NCBI RefSeq assembly: GCF_013912065.1
Contig: NZ_JACESA010000004.1
Span: 62,001 to 126,000, forward strand
DNA from: Brevundimonas sp.
GTDB lineage: Bacteria; Pseudomonadota; Alphaproteobacteria; Caulobacterales; Caulobacteraceae
Direction: 5' to 3'
Length of the DNA stretch: 64,000 nucleotides
This document shows positions 35,101-47,222 of this stretch, piece after piece. Position 1 is the first letter of the stretch; each line of letters begins with the position of its first letter. Both the position numbers and the translations under genes were made by a program. Below the pieces are notes generated by a model. It saw only the letters and a list, made by a program, of their open reading frames with translations, was not told the origin of the DNA and searched no databases.

Positions 35101-36084
35101 GCGACCGCCGGTGATGAAAGTGAGGATATTCAGCGCGCCAGGGCCGCGATTGCGATCGCAATCGCGCAGGGTCTGACGGACATTGTCGAGGGCGGGCTGA
35201 AACACCGGTTCGCCGCCGTGCGCCGCGACGCGCTGCGAACGATCGCCGACGGTCTCGCCGCACCCCTGCCCGCCCACATCCTGGCGCTGGCGCATGACAA
35301 GGGGAGCGGGGTGCGTGAGGCGCTTGTCGAGATCCTCAAGACCAAGCCTGACGCCAGCCACCAACCGACGCTCATCGGTCTGACCTCGGACACCTGGGCC
35401 CGTGCGGAAATCTACTACGGCGACGAGGCGAGCTACCCCATCGCGACCGGGGCGGCGGAGCTGCTCCGCGACCAGGCTCCGCTTTTCGCCGATGCCATCG
35501 ACACCCTGATGGCGCGGGCTGCTGCCACCAGCGACCCCGATCTGCGCAACGCACTCCTGCTGGCCGTGGCCAAGCAGGGCGACATCGCGGGACGCGACCG
35601 ACTGGCGGACCTGGCGCTTGAGGTCGGACGTCCCGGCCTGCACGCGGCCGCCGCCGAGGCCCTCTTCCTCGCCGGCGACCGGTCGGCTGTCCGCGCCTCC
35701 CGGTTCGAGCCGCATCTCCGCGCCGGGCGAGCGGCGCCGGTCGTCATCTCCATGGCGCTGGCGGTCGGTGCGACAGGGGAAAAGGCCGCCACCCTGACGC
35801 TCGCCCGCACCCTGCGCATGGATCCGGATCGATCCGCCCTTGTGGTCCCGCTGCTGTTTGGCGCGATCTGGGGTGAGGAGGGACTGTACGATGCGATCGC
35901 TGCGCTCCTGCCTCAGGATATCCGAGACGGTCTCACGGGCGCCTTCAGCGACCAGGGCCTCGCCCCGCGAACGCTCATGGACGCATTGGGCGACTTCAGA
36001 ATTCGCGAGGCGGTGATGAAACGCCTGCGCCAATTCTTCGAGCCCAAGCCGAAGGATATCCCCCCGCCGCGCCAACCTGCCTAG
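32119..36084 (+). CDS. Avs-like antiviral STAND NTPase with N-terminal Cap4-type nuclease
   Basis: 1321 residues in one frame. Residues 1-130 look like a PD-(D/E)XK dsDNA endonuclease of the DUF4297/Cap4 kind: YDYQ (15-18), acidic residues E42/D48 (ITLEPANHEDL), Q75-A-K77 (LVVQAKLR). A STAND-type ATPase follows: Walker A GSSGTGKT (257-264), Walker B VVFMIEDPWG (303-312) with the DP-(W/F)-G ending of nSTAND3, and sensor IVTTRSDVF (341-349). From about 400 to the end are helical HEAT-like repeats, the likely target sensor. By analogy with Avs proteins, a phage protein would bind the repeats, drive oligomerisation and activate DNA cleavage. ATG 32119 was chosen; the frame opens at 31957 but overlaps alpA. 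Confidence 0.75.
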   Translation: MNEKTTSAPAGLAGYDYQVDISIYLALDLMLVQKRLDEITLEPANHEDLAADLKDETQVSAATSLSIGGYPLVVQAKLRNGEPWSDTDIETLLTKGKARKSPNTLLTENTALRYLLITSAATKGVARDLRTGAVAANWPAKLPKGIGSRLPGLDGRVAVLDGLDETKLDGQIRDVLLTTCKVPLPNIVDCIKELRTVALEHMRNGPSVWTRNAVEKTITAFGGYLATAPEVGLFVKPTNWGDLQNQLATRHGVIISGSSGTGKTMAAEVLLDELRSRPDGAFKVIRVTAGPEQVWNSKETGRVVFMIEDPWGKYRYHPEQGVWNRDLDRMLNGAHADRQFIVTTRSDVFKESGERLAAHWFVSLETRHYGQRERFRLFDNQVRLLPEVLKAPVDAHRDVVLKRLVSPYEIQKFFDGLAGEMSPDANLPTFIHRCIDLAHYDAIENTIVDQVEARDDAFPAIAVWGLLKALPRLSWEVVPRLAEAIGEKDQELEDKIVPLIRFMAAGRNLRQPNDVLSYYHPRVEAGLERILKGHSGRAARLLGSMVDVLVAIDGDSDADWGREAAARLVQGARNDRVKVTVSPDSQATLDAFVRRRLITPSDTLEADLKLAADVGSPDDTITLFAGWVGARGDTFGTLQNWLETPISPTDAARTAADPDVAIVAARFVRETLARTNDHFPDDFAARIAVMAGAQTDAFRDAALRMVGFGYDFNARAVGTGALVDFAGFEPVVDAAIAVNISLRDDDDTVWLEILNGEHSEGYAEHLADMHHDDGDTADSFIQLYVAGLRLRSGWSAIVARTQSPELLWGWIQVLGADGVVPQPGEMVGIADAARGHRHDARFWDLARKKWSADLGSRLEDYLKTPGLAEDTRHAVLKTMIVHQPSNGRAWLQAMAAAGDLQGVLRAMTDLRALANGYDLKSEVAVFAADAPGHVEPYGALAQAVLDEASYALSLAEVAQLEALDAAASPDLQLARARLLAAAGRPVRTYVESLLATAGDESEDIQRARAAIAIAIAQGLTDIVEGGLKHRFAAVRRDALRTIADGLAAPLPAHILALAHDKGSGVREALVEILKTKPDASHQPTLIGLTSDTWARAEIYYGDEASYPIATGAAELLRDQAPLFADAIDTLMARAAATSDPDLRNALLLAVAKQGDIAGRDRLADLALEVGRPGLHAAAAEALFLAGDRSAVRASRFEPHLRAGRAAPVVISMALAVGATGEKAATLTLARTLRMDPDRSALVVPLLFGAIWGEEGLYDAIAALLPQDIRDGLTGAFSDQGLAPRTLMDALGDFRIREAVMKRLRQFFEPKPKDIPPPRQPA

Positions 36085-36160
36085 CGGACGACGCCGTGGG
36101 GCGCGCCGCACGTTTCGGTACGAGGACGCCGCGGACGCAAGCGGCCCTGGGCGCGGGCGT

Positions 36161-36850
36161 TCAGGCCAGGGCGAAATCCACGGCCGCCATCGCGTGGATA
36201 TCCGTGCTGTCGAAGGCCGGGACCGGACATCCGTCGACGTTCAGGATCATGCCGATCTCGGTGCAACCGAAGATCAGACTGTCGGCGCCGTCCGCCTTCG
36301 CCCGTTCCACAAGACCCAGGAGCGCCTGACGTGAGCTGTCCCGAACCACGCCGAGGCAGAGTTCGTTGAAGATAATGTCATGGGTCAGCCCCCGCCCATC
36401 GGCGTCGGGGGTCATGACCTCGATGCCGTGCGTCTCCATGCGGGCGGGATAGAAGCCATTCTCCATCGTGTAGCGCGTCGCCAGCAGAAGCGGCTTTCGG
36501 CAACCCGCCGCCTTCAGGCGGTCCGCAGTCACATCGACGATATGAAGGAAGGGGACAGTCACCGCCGCCTCCACGGCAGGGGCGACCAGATGCATCGTGA
36601 CTGCGCACATCATGACGCAATCCACTCCGGCGCGCTCGAGGCCTTGGGCGGCGTTGGCGAGATAGCGCCCCGCGTCATCCCAACGGTCGGACTTCTGCAT
36701 GTCGACGATGGTCTGGAAATCGACCGAATGAAGGATGAGGTCCGCAGAATGCAGCCCCCCGAGCCGCGCCTTCACCCCCTCGTTGATCTTGCGATAGTAC
36801 AGCGCCGAGCCCTCGAAGCTCATGCCGCCGATCAAGCCGATTCTACGCAT
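36161..36850 (-). CDS. Aspartate/glutamate racemase family protein
   Basis: 229 residues of the Asp/Glu racemase fold, opening MRRIGLIGGMSFEGSALYYR, as in the YgeA/EcL-DER group. The second catalytic cysteine is in LIFGCTEIGMIL. The first catalytic motif, usually CNTxH, reads MMCAVTMHLVA: the asparagine is replaced by valine while Thr and His remain, as partly seen in broad-specificity racemases. It lies between the defense gene and the metal genes, with no metabolic partner, and may be transcribed with the cytochrome gene upstream. Confidence 0.82.
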   Translation of the reverse strand: MRRIGLIGGMSFEGSALYYRKINEGVKARLGGLHSADLILHSVDFQTIVDMQKSDRWDDAGRYLANAAQGLERAGVDCVMMCAVTMHLVAPAVEAAVTVPFLHIVDVTADRLKAAGCRKPLLLATRYTMENGFYPARMETHGIEVMTPDADGRGLTHDIIFNELCLGVVRDSSRQALLGLVERAKADGADSLIFGCTEIGMILNVDGCPVPAFDSTDIHAMAAVDFALA

Positions 36851-36957
36851 GGTCCTGCACCGTTATTCCGGCCCCGAAAGGCCGCTGCACCCGTCGTGAC
36901 AGCCCTGCCGCCGCGCTCTGGCGAGTGCGACCGCGGCGGGCAGCCGATCCCTCAGGT

Positions 36958-37548
36958 TTAGTTCGTCGGTTTGTGTCTGTCTTCACGGCGCGTGAACGGC
37001 GGCATGCGGCTGGCGATTGCGCCCCGGTCGAAGACAAGGTGTTTGATGACCGCACCCACATGCAGGATCAGAAGCGCGTAGGTGACCTTCACGAGAAGGA
37101 CGTGCGTGTCTTCAAAGGCTGCGTGCCCCGCGCGAGGCAGTCCCGGGATAAACGGGAAGCTGAGACCGCCGACGAGCGGAGTGGTCGCGCTCTGGAGTGC
37201 GCCGGATCCCGTCGAGATATAGGCCCAGCCGGTGAGGGATAGTCCGATCAGGACGATGTAGAAGGCAGCGTGGTTCAGCCGCGCCAGCCAGCGCTCCCAG
37301 GTCGGCGTCTGCGCCGGCCAGGCCGGGGGCGGGTTGACCAGACGCCAGACGAGCCGGCCGACGGTCAGCAACAGGATCGCGAAACCGAGGGTCTTGTGCC
37401 AGTTGAACCACTCGGTACGCAGGGCGCCCCGTTCCATGTCCCCGAACGTCCAGCCGACGTAGATCTGCACGAGCAAGAGGATGGCGACGCCCCAATGGAA
37501 GATGGCGGCGATCCTCGAGTAACGGTCCGTGTCCCTGCTGCGGCTCAT
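36958..37548 (-). CDS. Cytochrome b561 family protein
   Basis: 196 residues with four transmembrane helices and the heme-ligand histidines expected for the bacterial b561 (CybB-like) family: one in IAAIFHWGVAILLLVQIYV, one in FNWHKTLGFAILLL, one in RAGHAAFEDTHVLLVK and one in LLILHVGAVIKHLVF. It carries electrons across the inner membrane, from quinol or to a quinone. GAGGTGATGTC precedes the ATG at 37548. The TACT-N7-AGTA site at 37645-37659 overlaps its likely promoter, which ties it to the metal regulon. Confidence 0.87.
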   Translation of the reverse strand: MSRSRDTDRYSRIAAIFHWGVAILLLVQIYVGWTFGDMERGALRTEWFNWHKTLGFAILLLTVGRLVWRLVNPPPAWPAQTPTWERWLARLNHAAFYIVLIGLSLTGWAYISTGSGALQSATTPLVGGLSFPFIPGLPRAGHAAFEDTHVLLVKVTYALLILHVGAVIKHLVFDRGAIASRMPPFTRREDRHKPTN

Positions 37549-37643
37549 GACATCACCTCTCCTCAATGGTCCCGGTCCGTCGGGGTCAACTTCAGCTGAT
37601 TCCGTCCCGGCGACGCGCCCGGGGCTGCCCCCTGCGACAAAAG

Positions 37644-37660
37644 ATACTCCGAGGGAGTAA
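37644..37660. promoter_or_regulatory. RcnR-type operator, copy 1 (cytochrome b561 promoter)
   Basis: TACT-CCGAGGG-AGTA at 37645-37659. On the minus strand it is followed by TATCTT, a possible -10 for the b561 gene, so repression by occlusion is plausible. Confidence 0.65.
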
Positions 37661-37702
37661 TCCGAAATCAGGCGCCGCCAGACGCTGGCGCGTGCCGAAA
37701 TA

Positions 37703-37719
37703 TACTCTATGGGAGTATC
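37703..37719. promoter_or_regulatory. RcnR-type operator, copy 2 (His-rich gene promoter)
   Basis: TACT-CTATGGG-AGTA at 37704-37718 within a longer palindrome ATACTC-N5-GAGTAT. TATCTG right after it may be the -10 of the rightward gene at 37763. Confidence 0.65.
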
Positions 37720-37762
37720 TGTCACTGCCGATTTCGCCAGTGCCCAGAAGGAGACCTATCCG

Positions 37763-38164
37763 ATGAGACTCGCCCCTTCGGCGCTCGCCGCTGCCTGCAT
37801 CGTCCTGTTCGCGGCGCCGGCGCTCGCCCAGACCGCGCCTGCCGCTCAGCCGGCCCACCCGGCCCATCCGGCCCATCCGACGAGCTCGGGTTCTGCTCCC
37901 ACCGCCCACGCGCCCCTGCCGGCCGGGCATCCTCCGGTCAGCGCGCACGGCTCCGCCGGCGCCGCCCTGCCCGCCGGCCACCCGCCGGTCACTCCGCATG
38001 GAAGCGCGAACGCGCCTGCGAGCCACGGCGCCGGGGCTCACGGCCAGGCCGGCCACGGCGCGGCCCATCCGACCGCACCGCTCCCGGAAGGCCATCCGCC
38101 CGTTTCCGACGCGCCGGCCGCCCATCCGCAAGGGACGATGCCGTCGCGGACCACCCCGCAGTAG
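37763..38164 (+). CDS. Exported His/Pro-rich repeat protein
   Basis: 133 residues: a signal peptide (LAPSALAAACIVLFAAPALAQ) then a low-complexity region rich in His, Pro, Ala and Gly. It has three related units, PLPAGHPPVSAHG, ALPAGHPPVTPHG and PLPEGHPPVSD, and a stretch of AHPAHPAHP. It is probably a periplasmic metal-binding buffer. AAGGAGA precedes the ATG. An RcnR-type site lies in its promoter. Confidence 0.7.
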   Translation: MRLAPSALAAACIVLFAAPALAQTAPAAQPAHPAHPAHPTSSGSAPTAHAPLPAGHPPVSAHGSAGAALPAGHPPVTPHGSANAPASHGAGAHGQAGHGAAHPTAPLPEGHPPVSDAPAAHPQGTMPSRTTPQ

Positions 38165-38180
38165 GCCGTCCGTCCCGCTC

Positions 38181-38208
38181 TTGAAAATATACTGGTAGGG
38201 AGTATATG
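38181..38208 (+). promoter_or_regulatory. Promoter of the dmeRF-RND operon with internal RcnR-type operator (copy 3)
   Basis: TTGAAA (38181-38186), 16 bases, TATATG (38203-38208): a good sigma-70 promoter. The operator TACT-GGTAGGG-AGTA (38190-38204) fills the spacer, with extended arms ATATACT/AGTATAT. Binding would block RNA polymerase. Confidence 0.7.
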
Positions 38209-38267
38209 AGCCGCGGTCGAGTTTGTGCGCCCTCCCCTGCACGACGGCTCGACCGCGGACCACTCCA

Positions 38268-38453
38268 GTGAAGACACCCTGTATCGACATCTGCGTTTTC
38301 GATTCCACGACCGGCTGGTGTGTCGGATGCGGCCGAACCCGCCCGGAAGTCGCGCAATGGCGCAAGCTCACCCCGTTTCGCCGCAAGGCGGTTGAACGCG
38401 AGCTTCCACGCCGGATGGCCGCGCTGGGTGCGAAATCCGCGACGGCGGACTAA
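38268..38453 (+). CDS. DUF1289 family protein
   Basis: 61 residues from GTG 38268, reading VKTPCIDICVFDSTTGWCVG and then CGRTRPEVAQWRKLTPFRRK. The four cysteines in the pattern PCxxxC...WCxGC are the family mark and suggest metal or Fe-S binding. An alternative TTG start at 38223 lies only about 15 bases after the promoter -10. It is the first gene of the metal operon; its role is unknown. Confidence 0.7.
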   Translation: MKTPCIDICVFDSTTGWCVGCGRTRPEVAQWRKLTPFRRKAVERELPRRMAALGAKSATAD

Positions 38454-38489
38454 TGAAGCGCGAACGTCGTCTCTCCAAGGATTCCCGCC

Positions 38490-38762
38490 ATGGCTCACAT
38501 CGCCGCCGACAAACCCAAGCTGCTCGCGCGGGTCCGCCGTATCAACGGTCAGGTCAGCGCGCTTGAGCGCGCGATCAATGAGGATGTCGATTGCATCGCC
38601 GTCCTCCAGCAGGCCGCCGCCGTTCGCGGCGCCCTCGGCGGTCTCGTCGAGGCGCTGATCCTTCAGCATCTCGAGCACCACGTGGCCGCACCTCATCTTG
38701 ACGAAGCCGAGCGCCGCAAGGGCGCTGACGAGCTGATATCCATCATCGGACGCTATAAATGA
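38490..38762 (+). CDS. dmeR: RcnR/DmeR-type nickel/cobalt-sensing repressor (CsoR family)
   Basis: 90 residues, all-helical CsoR/RcnR fold. Counting from Met1, His3, Cys35, His60 and His64 are all present, the full RcnR ligand set for Ni(II)/Co(II); copper CsoR (Cys-His-Cys) and formaldehyde FrmR patterns fit less well. DNA-contact helix begins KPKLLARVRRINGQVSALER. AAGGA precedes the ATG, and the end overlaps dmeF (ATGA). Metal-free protein should bind TACT-N7-AGTA and release on Ni/Co binding. Confidence 0.88.
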   Translation: MAHIAADKPKLLARVRRINGQVSALERAINEDVDCIAVLQQAAAVRGALGGLVEALILQHLEHHVAAPHLDEAERRKGADELISIIGRYK

Positions 38763-39706
38763 CCTTCCCGCCAGCCCCGGCAGCTCACGACCATGTCTTC
38801 CTGGCCGCGAACCACGACGAGAACGCCCGTCGCACCTTGATCGTGGTCATCCTGACGGCCGTGATGATGGTCGGCGAAATCGTCGCCGGGGTGCTGACGG
38901 GGTCCATGGCGCTGCTCGCCGACGGCATCCACATGCTGACCCATGCCGGAGCGTTGGGCGTCGCGGCTCTTGCCTATGCCTATGCGCGGCGTCACGCCCA
39001 TGATCGTCGCTACAGCTTCGGAACCGGCAAGGTGGGCGATCTGGCGGGCTTCGCTTCGGCGCTCGTCCTCGGCCTGTTCGCCATCGGCATCGGCGTGGAA
39101 TCGGTCCGCCGCCTGTTCGAGCCGACGTCGGTTCTCTTCGGCGAGGCCGCGATCGTCGCGGTCATCGGCCTGGCGGTGAATGTGGTGAGCGCCCTGCTTC
39201 TTTCGGGCGGCCACCACCACGGTCACCATCACGGCGACCACGACCATCACCACCACGACCATGGCCATGGCCATGGCGGCGACAACAACCTGCGCTCCGC
39301 CTATCTCCACGTCCTGGCCGACGCCCTGACCTCGGTGCTCGCCATCATCGCCCTGCTCTCGGGCCGCTACCTCGGGTGGACCTGGCTGGACCCGATCATG
39401 GGCCTGGTGGGCGCCGCGGTGATCGCCAAATGGTCGTGGGGCCTCATGCGCGATACCGCCGCCGTCCTGCTGGACCGGACGGACGAGCATGTCGCCGAGG
39501 AAACGCGCGAAGCGATCGAGACGCCGGGCGACGCGGCGATCCGCGACCTGCACATCTGGCGCATCGGTCCCGACGCCCACGCAGCGATCATCAGCGTCTC
39601 CGCAACGGGCGTGACCCTGGACGCGCTGCGCGCGCGGCTCGTCCCCGTGCATGAACTGAAGCATGTCACGATCGAGATCGAGACCGCCGAGGCGCTCGCC
39701 GCCTGA
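38759..39706 (+). CDS. dmeF: Cation diffusion facilitator DmeF (Co/Ni efflux)
   Basis: 315 residues, six transmembrane helices. It opens with AAHDHVFLAANHDENARRT, the DmeF N-terminus. The transport sites are ADGIHMLTHAGALG in helix 2 and LHVLADALTSVLA in helix 5. Between helices 4 and 5 is a long His/Asp loop with more than a dozen His (around residues 155-180). A C-terminal cytoplasmic domain follows. It exports Co2+/Ni2+ using the proton gradient, and its coupling to the sensor gene is the known dmeRF pair. Confidence 0.9.
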   Translation: MTFPPAPAAHDHVFLAANHDENARRTLIVVILTAVMMVGEIVAGVLTGSMALLADGIHMLTHAGALGVAALAYAYARRHAHDRRYSFGTGKVGDLAGFASALVLGLFAIGIGVESVRRLFEPTSVLFGEAAIVAVIGLAVNVVSALLLSGGHHHGHHHGDHDHHHHDHGHGHGGDNNLRSAYLHVLADALTSVLAIIALLSGRYLGWTWLDPIMGLVGAAVIAKWSWGLMRDTAAVLLDRTDEHVAEETREAIETPGDAAIRDLHIWRIGPDAHAAIISVSATGVTLDALRARLVPVHELKHVTIEIETAEALAA

Positions 39707-39750
39707 GGTGCGACACTTTCCGTGTTGAAGGAATCATCGCCTTCCCGATA

Positions 39751-40212
39751 GTGGGGGGGGAGTTCGGGAACAACCACTTGCTGCGTCTTCTGCGCCAGAT
39801 CTGCATCGGCCTGACCGTGACCTTGATGGTCGCGGTGCAGGGCTTTGCCTTGCGCGACGCCCAGCACCGGCTCGAACATGCGGTGCAGTTTCCCGGCGTC
39901 GACTATGTGGATGTGGCTGTCATCGCCTCCGGGCCCGACCACGATCACGACCATGGGCACAGCCACGATGAAGGCGGTCCGGTCGCGGACTTCGAGACCG
40001 CTTTCGACGGAGCGACCGACGGGGACGAGATGCCGGTCGTACCGCATCATCACCACTCCGGCGGGGGCGAAATCCACCTGGCGCTCGCTGGCCCGCCCTA
40101 CCCGCCCTCTCTGCATAAGACAGACGGAGGCGCGCTGACCCCGGCGCGCGACGCCCTGCTTGCGGGCACACGCCCGGAAAGACCCCTCGACCCTCCCAAA
40201 CAGCGCGCCTGA
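39751..40212 (+). CDS. Membrane-anchored His-rich protein
   Basis: About 153 residues. One N-terminal hydrophobic segment (QICIGLTVTLMVAVQGFAL) then a mostly periplasmic region with His clusters GPDHDHDHGHSHDEGG and VVPHHHHSGGGEIH, and a Pro-rich tail. It probably binds metal on its way to the RND pump next door. The start is uncertain: GTG 39751 is used here, TTG 39778 after GGGGGGAG is the alternative. It resembles no family I can name. Confidence 0.6.
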   Translation: MGGEFGNNHLLRLLRQICIGLTVTLMVAVQGFALRDAQHRLEHAVQFPGVDYVDVAVIASGPDHDHDHGHSHDEGGPVADFETAFDGATDGDEMPVVPHHHHSGGGEIHLALAGPPYPPSLHKTDGGALTPARDALLAGTRPERPLDPPKQRA

Positions 40213-40271
40213 TCACCTGAAAGTTGATCTTGCGCGGCTGCGGCCGCGCGCGCCCTGTTTGGAGAATTTCC

Positions 40272-41587
40272 TTGAACCACCCTGCATCCGGCCTCGCCGG
40301 ACGGCGGGTGCGCGCCACAGCTGCGTCTGTGCTCGCACTCGCCCTGGGGGCGACGCTCGCCCCTGCATCGGCGTACGCCCAGACGTCGCCGACCTCCCCG
40401 TCTGTCGCCCAACCCGCGACGCTCACCTTGCGCGACGCCCTGTCCCTCGCCGCCCAGGCCGATCCTGCCCGGCCGGGTCTCGCGGCGCGGCAACGCGCGG
40501 CGGAAGCCGGTGTTCGCCAGGCTGACGTCCGGCCCAATCCGACGCTCGGCCTCATGGTCGAGAACCTCCCGACGCTCGGCGGCGGCGACATCCTGAACCG
40601 TACGGAGACCACGCTCACCTACGAGCAACGCCTCGAGCGTGGCGGCGACCGGCCGGCCCGGACGGCCCTGGCTCGGGCGGAAGGCGACCTCGTCGTCGCC
40701 GAAGCCGAGGTCGCCCTGCTCGATCGCCTCGAACAGGTTCAGCGCGCCTGGGCCGAAGCCCTCGCGGCCGAAGCTGCGGTGGAGATCGCCCGCGAGCGTC
40801 TGGACCTTGCCGAGGCCTTCTCTACGGAGGTCCTGCGTCGGGTCGGCGCCGCACGCGACCCGCTGTTCGCAGGCGCCCGGGCCGAGGCCGAACTGGCCCA
40901 GGCCCAGATCGATTTCGACCAGGCCGAGATCACCGCACGGCTGACGCGCGCGAACCTGAGCCTGTTCTGGGGCGGTCGATCCGACTTCACCCTGGGCTCA
41001 AGCCTGTTCGAAGACACTTCCGCCTCAAGGCTGGAGGCCGGACCGGTGGCCCCGGTCGATCTCGCCGTCTTCACCGCACGGCGCCTCATCGCCGACGCCC
41101 AGGTGCGCGTCGAGGAAGCGCGCGCCGTCGCCGATCCGACGGTACAGGTCGGCGTCCGCCACATCTGGGACAATGAGGTCGCCCTGGTGTTCGGCGGCTC
41201 GATCCCCTTGCAGCGCTATGATCGCAATCAGGGCGCTATCGACCGCGCTCGCGCCGAAGGGGTCGCCGCCCAGGCGGACAGCCGGGCGTTCGCGGCCGAG
41301 CGGGAGCGGGAGATTCTCCGTCTCCAGGTGCAGCTCGCCGCGCGGGCGAGCGAGGTCCGACGGATCTCCGAAGAGACCATCCCCCAGGCCGAGCGCGCCG
41401 TGCGGCTGGTCCGGGACGGCTTCGCGAGAGGGGGCTTCACCTACAACGACGTGATGTCCGCCCAGACCGCCCTGCTGCAGGCGCGAGCCCGGCGCGTCTC
41501 GGTCCTGCAAGAATTTCACAACGACCGCGCGCGCCTCGAGCGCCTGACGGGCGCACACGCCGATCTCGTCGGTCTGGAGATCCAACC

Positions 41588-41591
<4 letters not shown>
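40272..41591 (+). CDS. Outer membrane factor of RND metal efflux system (CzcC/NccC-like)
   Basis: 439 residues: signal peptide (ASVLALALGATLAPASAYAQ) then the TolC-fold repeats, e.g. VRPNPTLGLMVENLPTLGGG and LGGSI-type strands, with long helices of the tunnel. The start is a TTG with GGAGA six bases upstream; an earlier TTG at 40224 lacks a site. It forms the outer membrane channel for the pump encoded by the next two genes, and its end overlaps the adaptor gene by four bases. Confidence 0.88.
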
Positions 41592-46052
<4,461 letters not shown>

Positions 46053-46053
<1 letters not shown>

Positions 46054-47222
46054 TGGGCCCCGCTCTTCCCCGGAAGAGCGGGAGCGGCGCCGACGCGGTC
46101 CCCAACGCGTCGGCGCCGGCCTTCCCGAGCCGGCTGCCGGCCCTGACCGGCATCCGGTTCTGGCTCGCCCTCGGCGTCGTGCTCTTCCACTACCAGCTGA
46201 ACATGGTCCCCGAGGGCGGGACGGGCATCGCGCTGATCGAACGCGCGCGCCTCGCGGTCGATTTCTTCTTCATCCTGTCGGGTTTCATCCTGGCCCACGT
46301 CTACGGGCGTCAGGTGCGGAGCGGGACCTACAATCACAAGCGCTTCCTCATCGCGCGGCTGGCCCGGATCTATCCGGCCCACCTCGCCATGATGGTCGTG
46401 ATGGCGATCATCGTCCTCGTCGCGATCGCGCTGGGGCAGCCGTTCGCGAATGACAGCTACTCCCTGCCGGGCTTCCTGTCCGCGCTGTTCCTGACCCACG
46501 CCTGGTTCCCGGCCACCGTCCCCAACGAGTGGAACGGGCCGTCGTGGTCGCTTTCCGCTGAATGGGCCGCCTATCTGGCCTTCCCCGTGTTCGCCTACAT
46601 CGGACTGAAGGCGGGCCGCCGGCCCTGGGTGACGATCGCTCTGTCCGTCGGCCTGTTCCTGTTGATCGACGGCGTTTACCGCTGGGTCTTCAAGGATCAG
46701 CTGACCCACGCCGAACTGGTGCTCGGGGTGCTGAGGATCATTCCCGAGTTTCTGTTCGGGATCGGCCTCTACCAGCTCGGCAGCCGCATCCGGTGCGGTC
46801 GGCGGACCGCGACGCTCGCCGCGATCGGCTCGCTCGCCGCGCTGCTTTGCCTGATGGCGATCAGCGCCGACGAGCGGTTGATCGTGGCGATGTCGGGCGC
46901 CGTCATTCTCGGCCTCGCCCTGTGGGATCGGGCCGAGGACGACAGCGTCTTCAACCACCCGCTGCTGCTGGAGGCCGGCGAAGCCTCCTACGCCCTGTAC
47001 CTCGTCCATCTGCCGCTTCTGATCATCTGGAAGAACGGCATGGCGATGCTGGGCGGCATCGACAGCACCTACCGGATGTCCGCGTCCGAAGCGGCTCTTC
47101 TGCTGGCGCTCACTGTCGCCTGCGCCTTCGCGCTGCACGCCTTCTGGGAGCGTCCGGCGCGCGCCCTGGTCCGCAGCCTTTTCCTTACCCCCTCCCCCAA
47201 ACCTGAGAGAGGTCAATCATGA
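46053..47222 (+). CDS. Acyltransferase family 3 membrane protein
   Basis: 389 residues with about ten transmembrane helices. LPALTGIRFWLALGVVLFHY holds the catalytic His motif of the OafA/YrhL family, and FFFILSGFILAHVYGR and GPSWSLSAEWAAYLAFPVFA are also typical. It acylates a sugar or lipid at the inner membrane. The start shares one base with the pump stop (TGATG), and the end overlaps the HupE gene, so it is firmly part of the metal operon, which is unusual. Confidence 0.87.

Noticed and set aside
33526-36111. 861-residue minus-strand open frame
   Set aside because: Antisense to the repeat region of the STAND protein; Arg/Gly-rich, no motif or ribosome binding site. The sense frame has Walker motifs.
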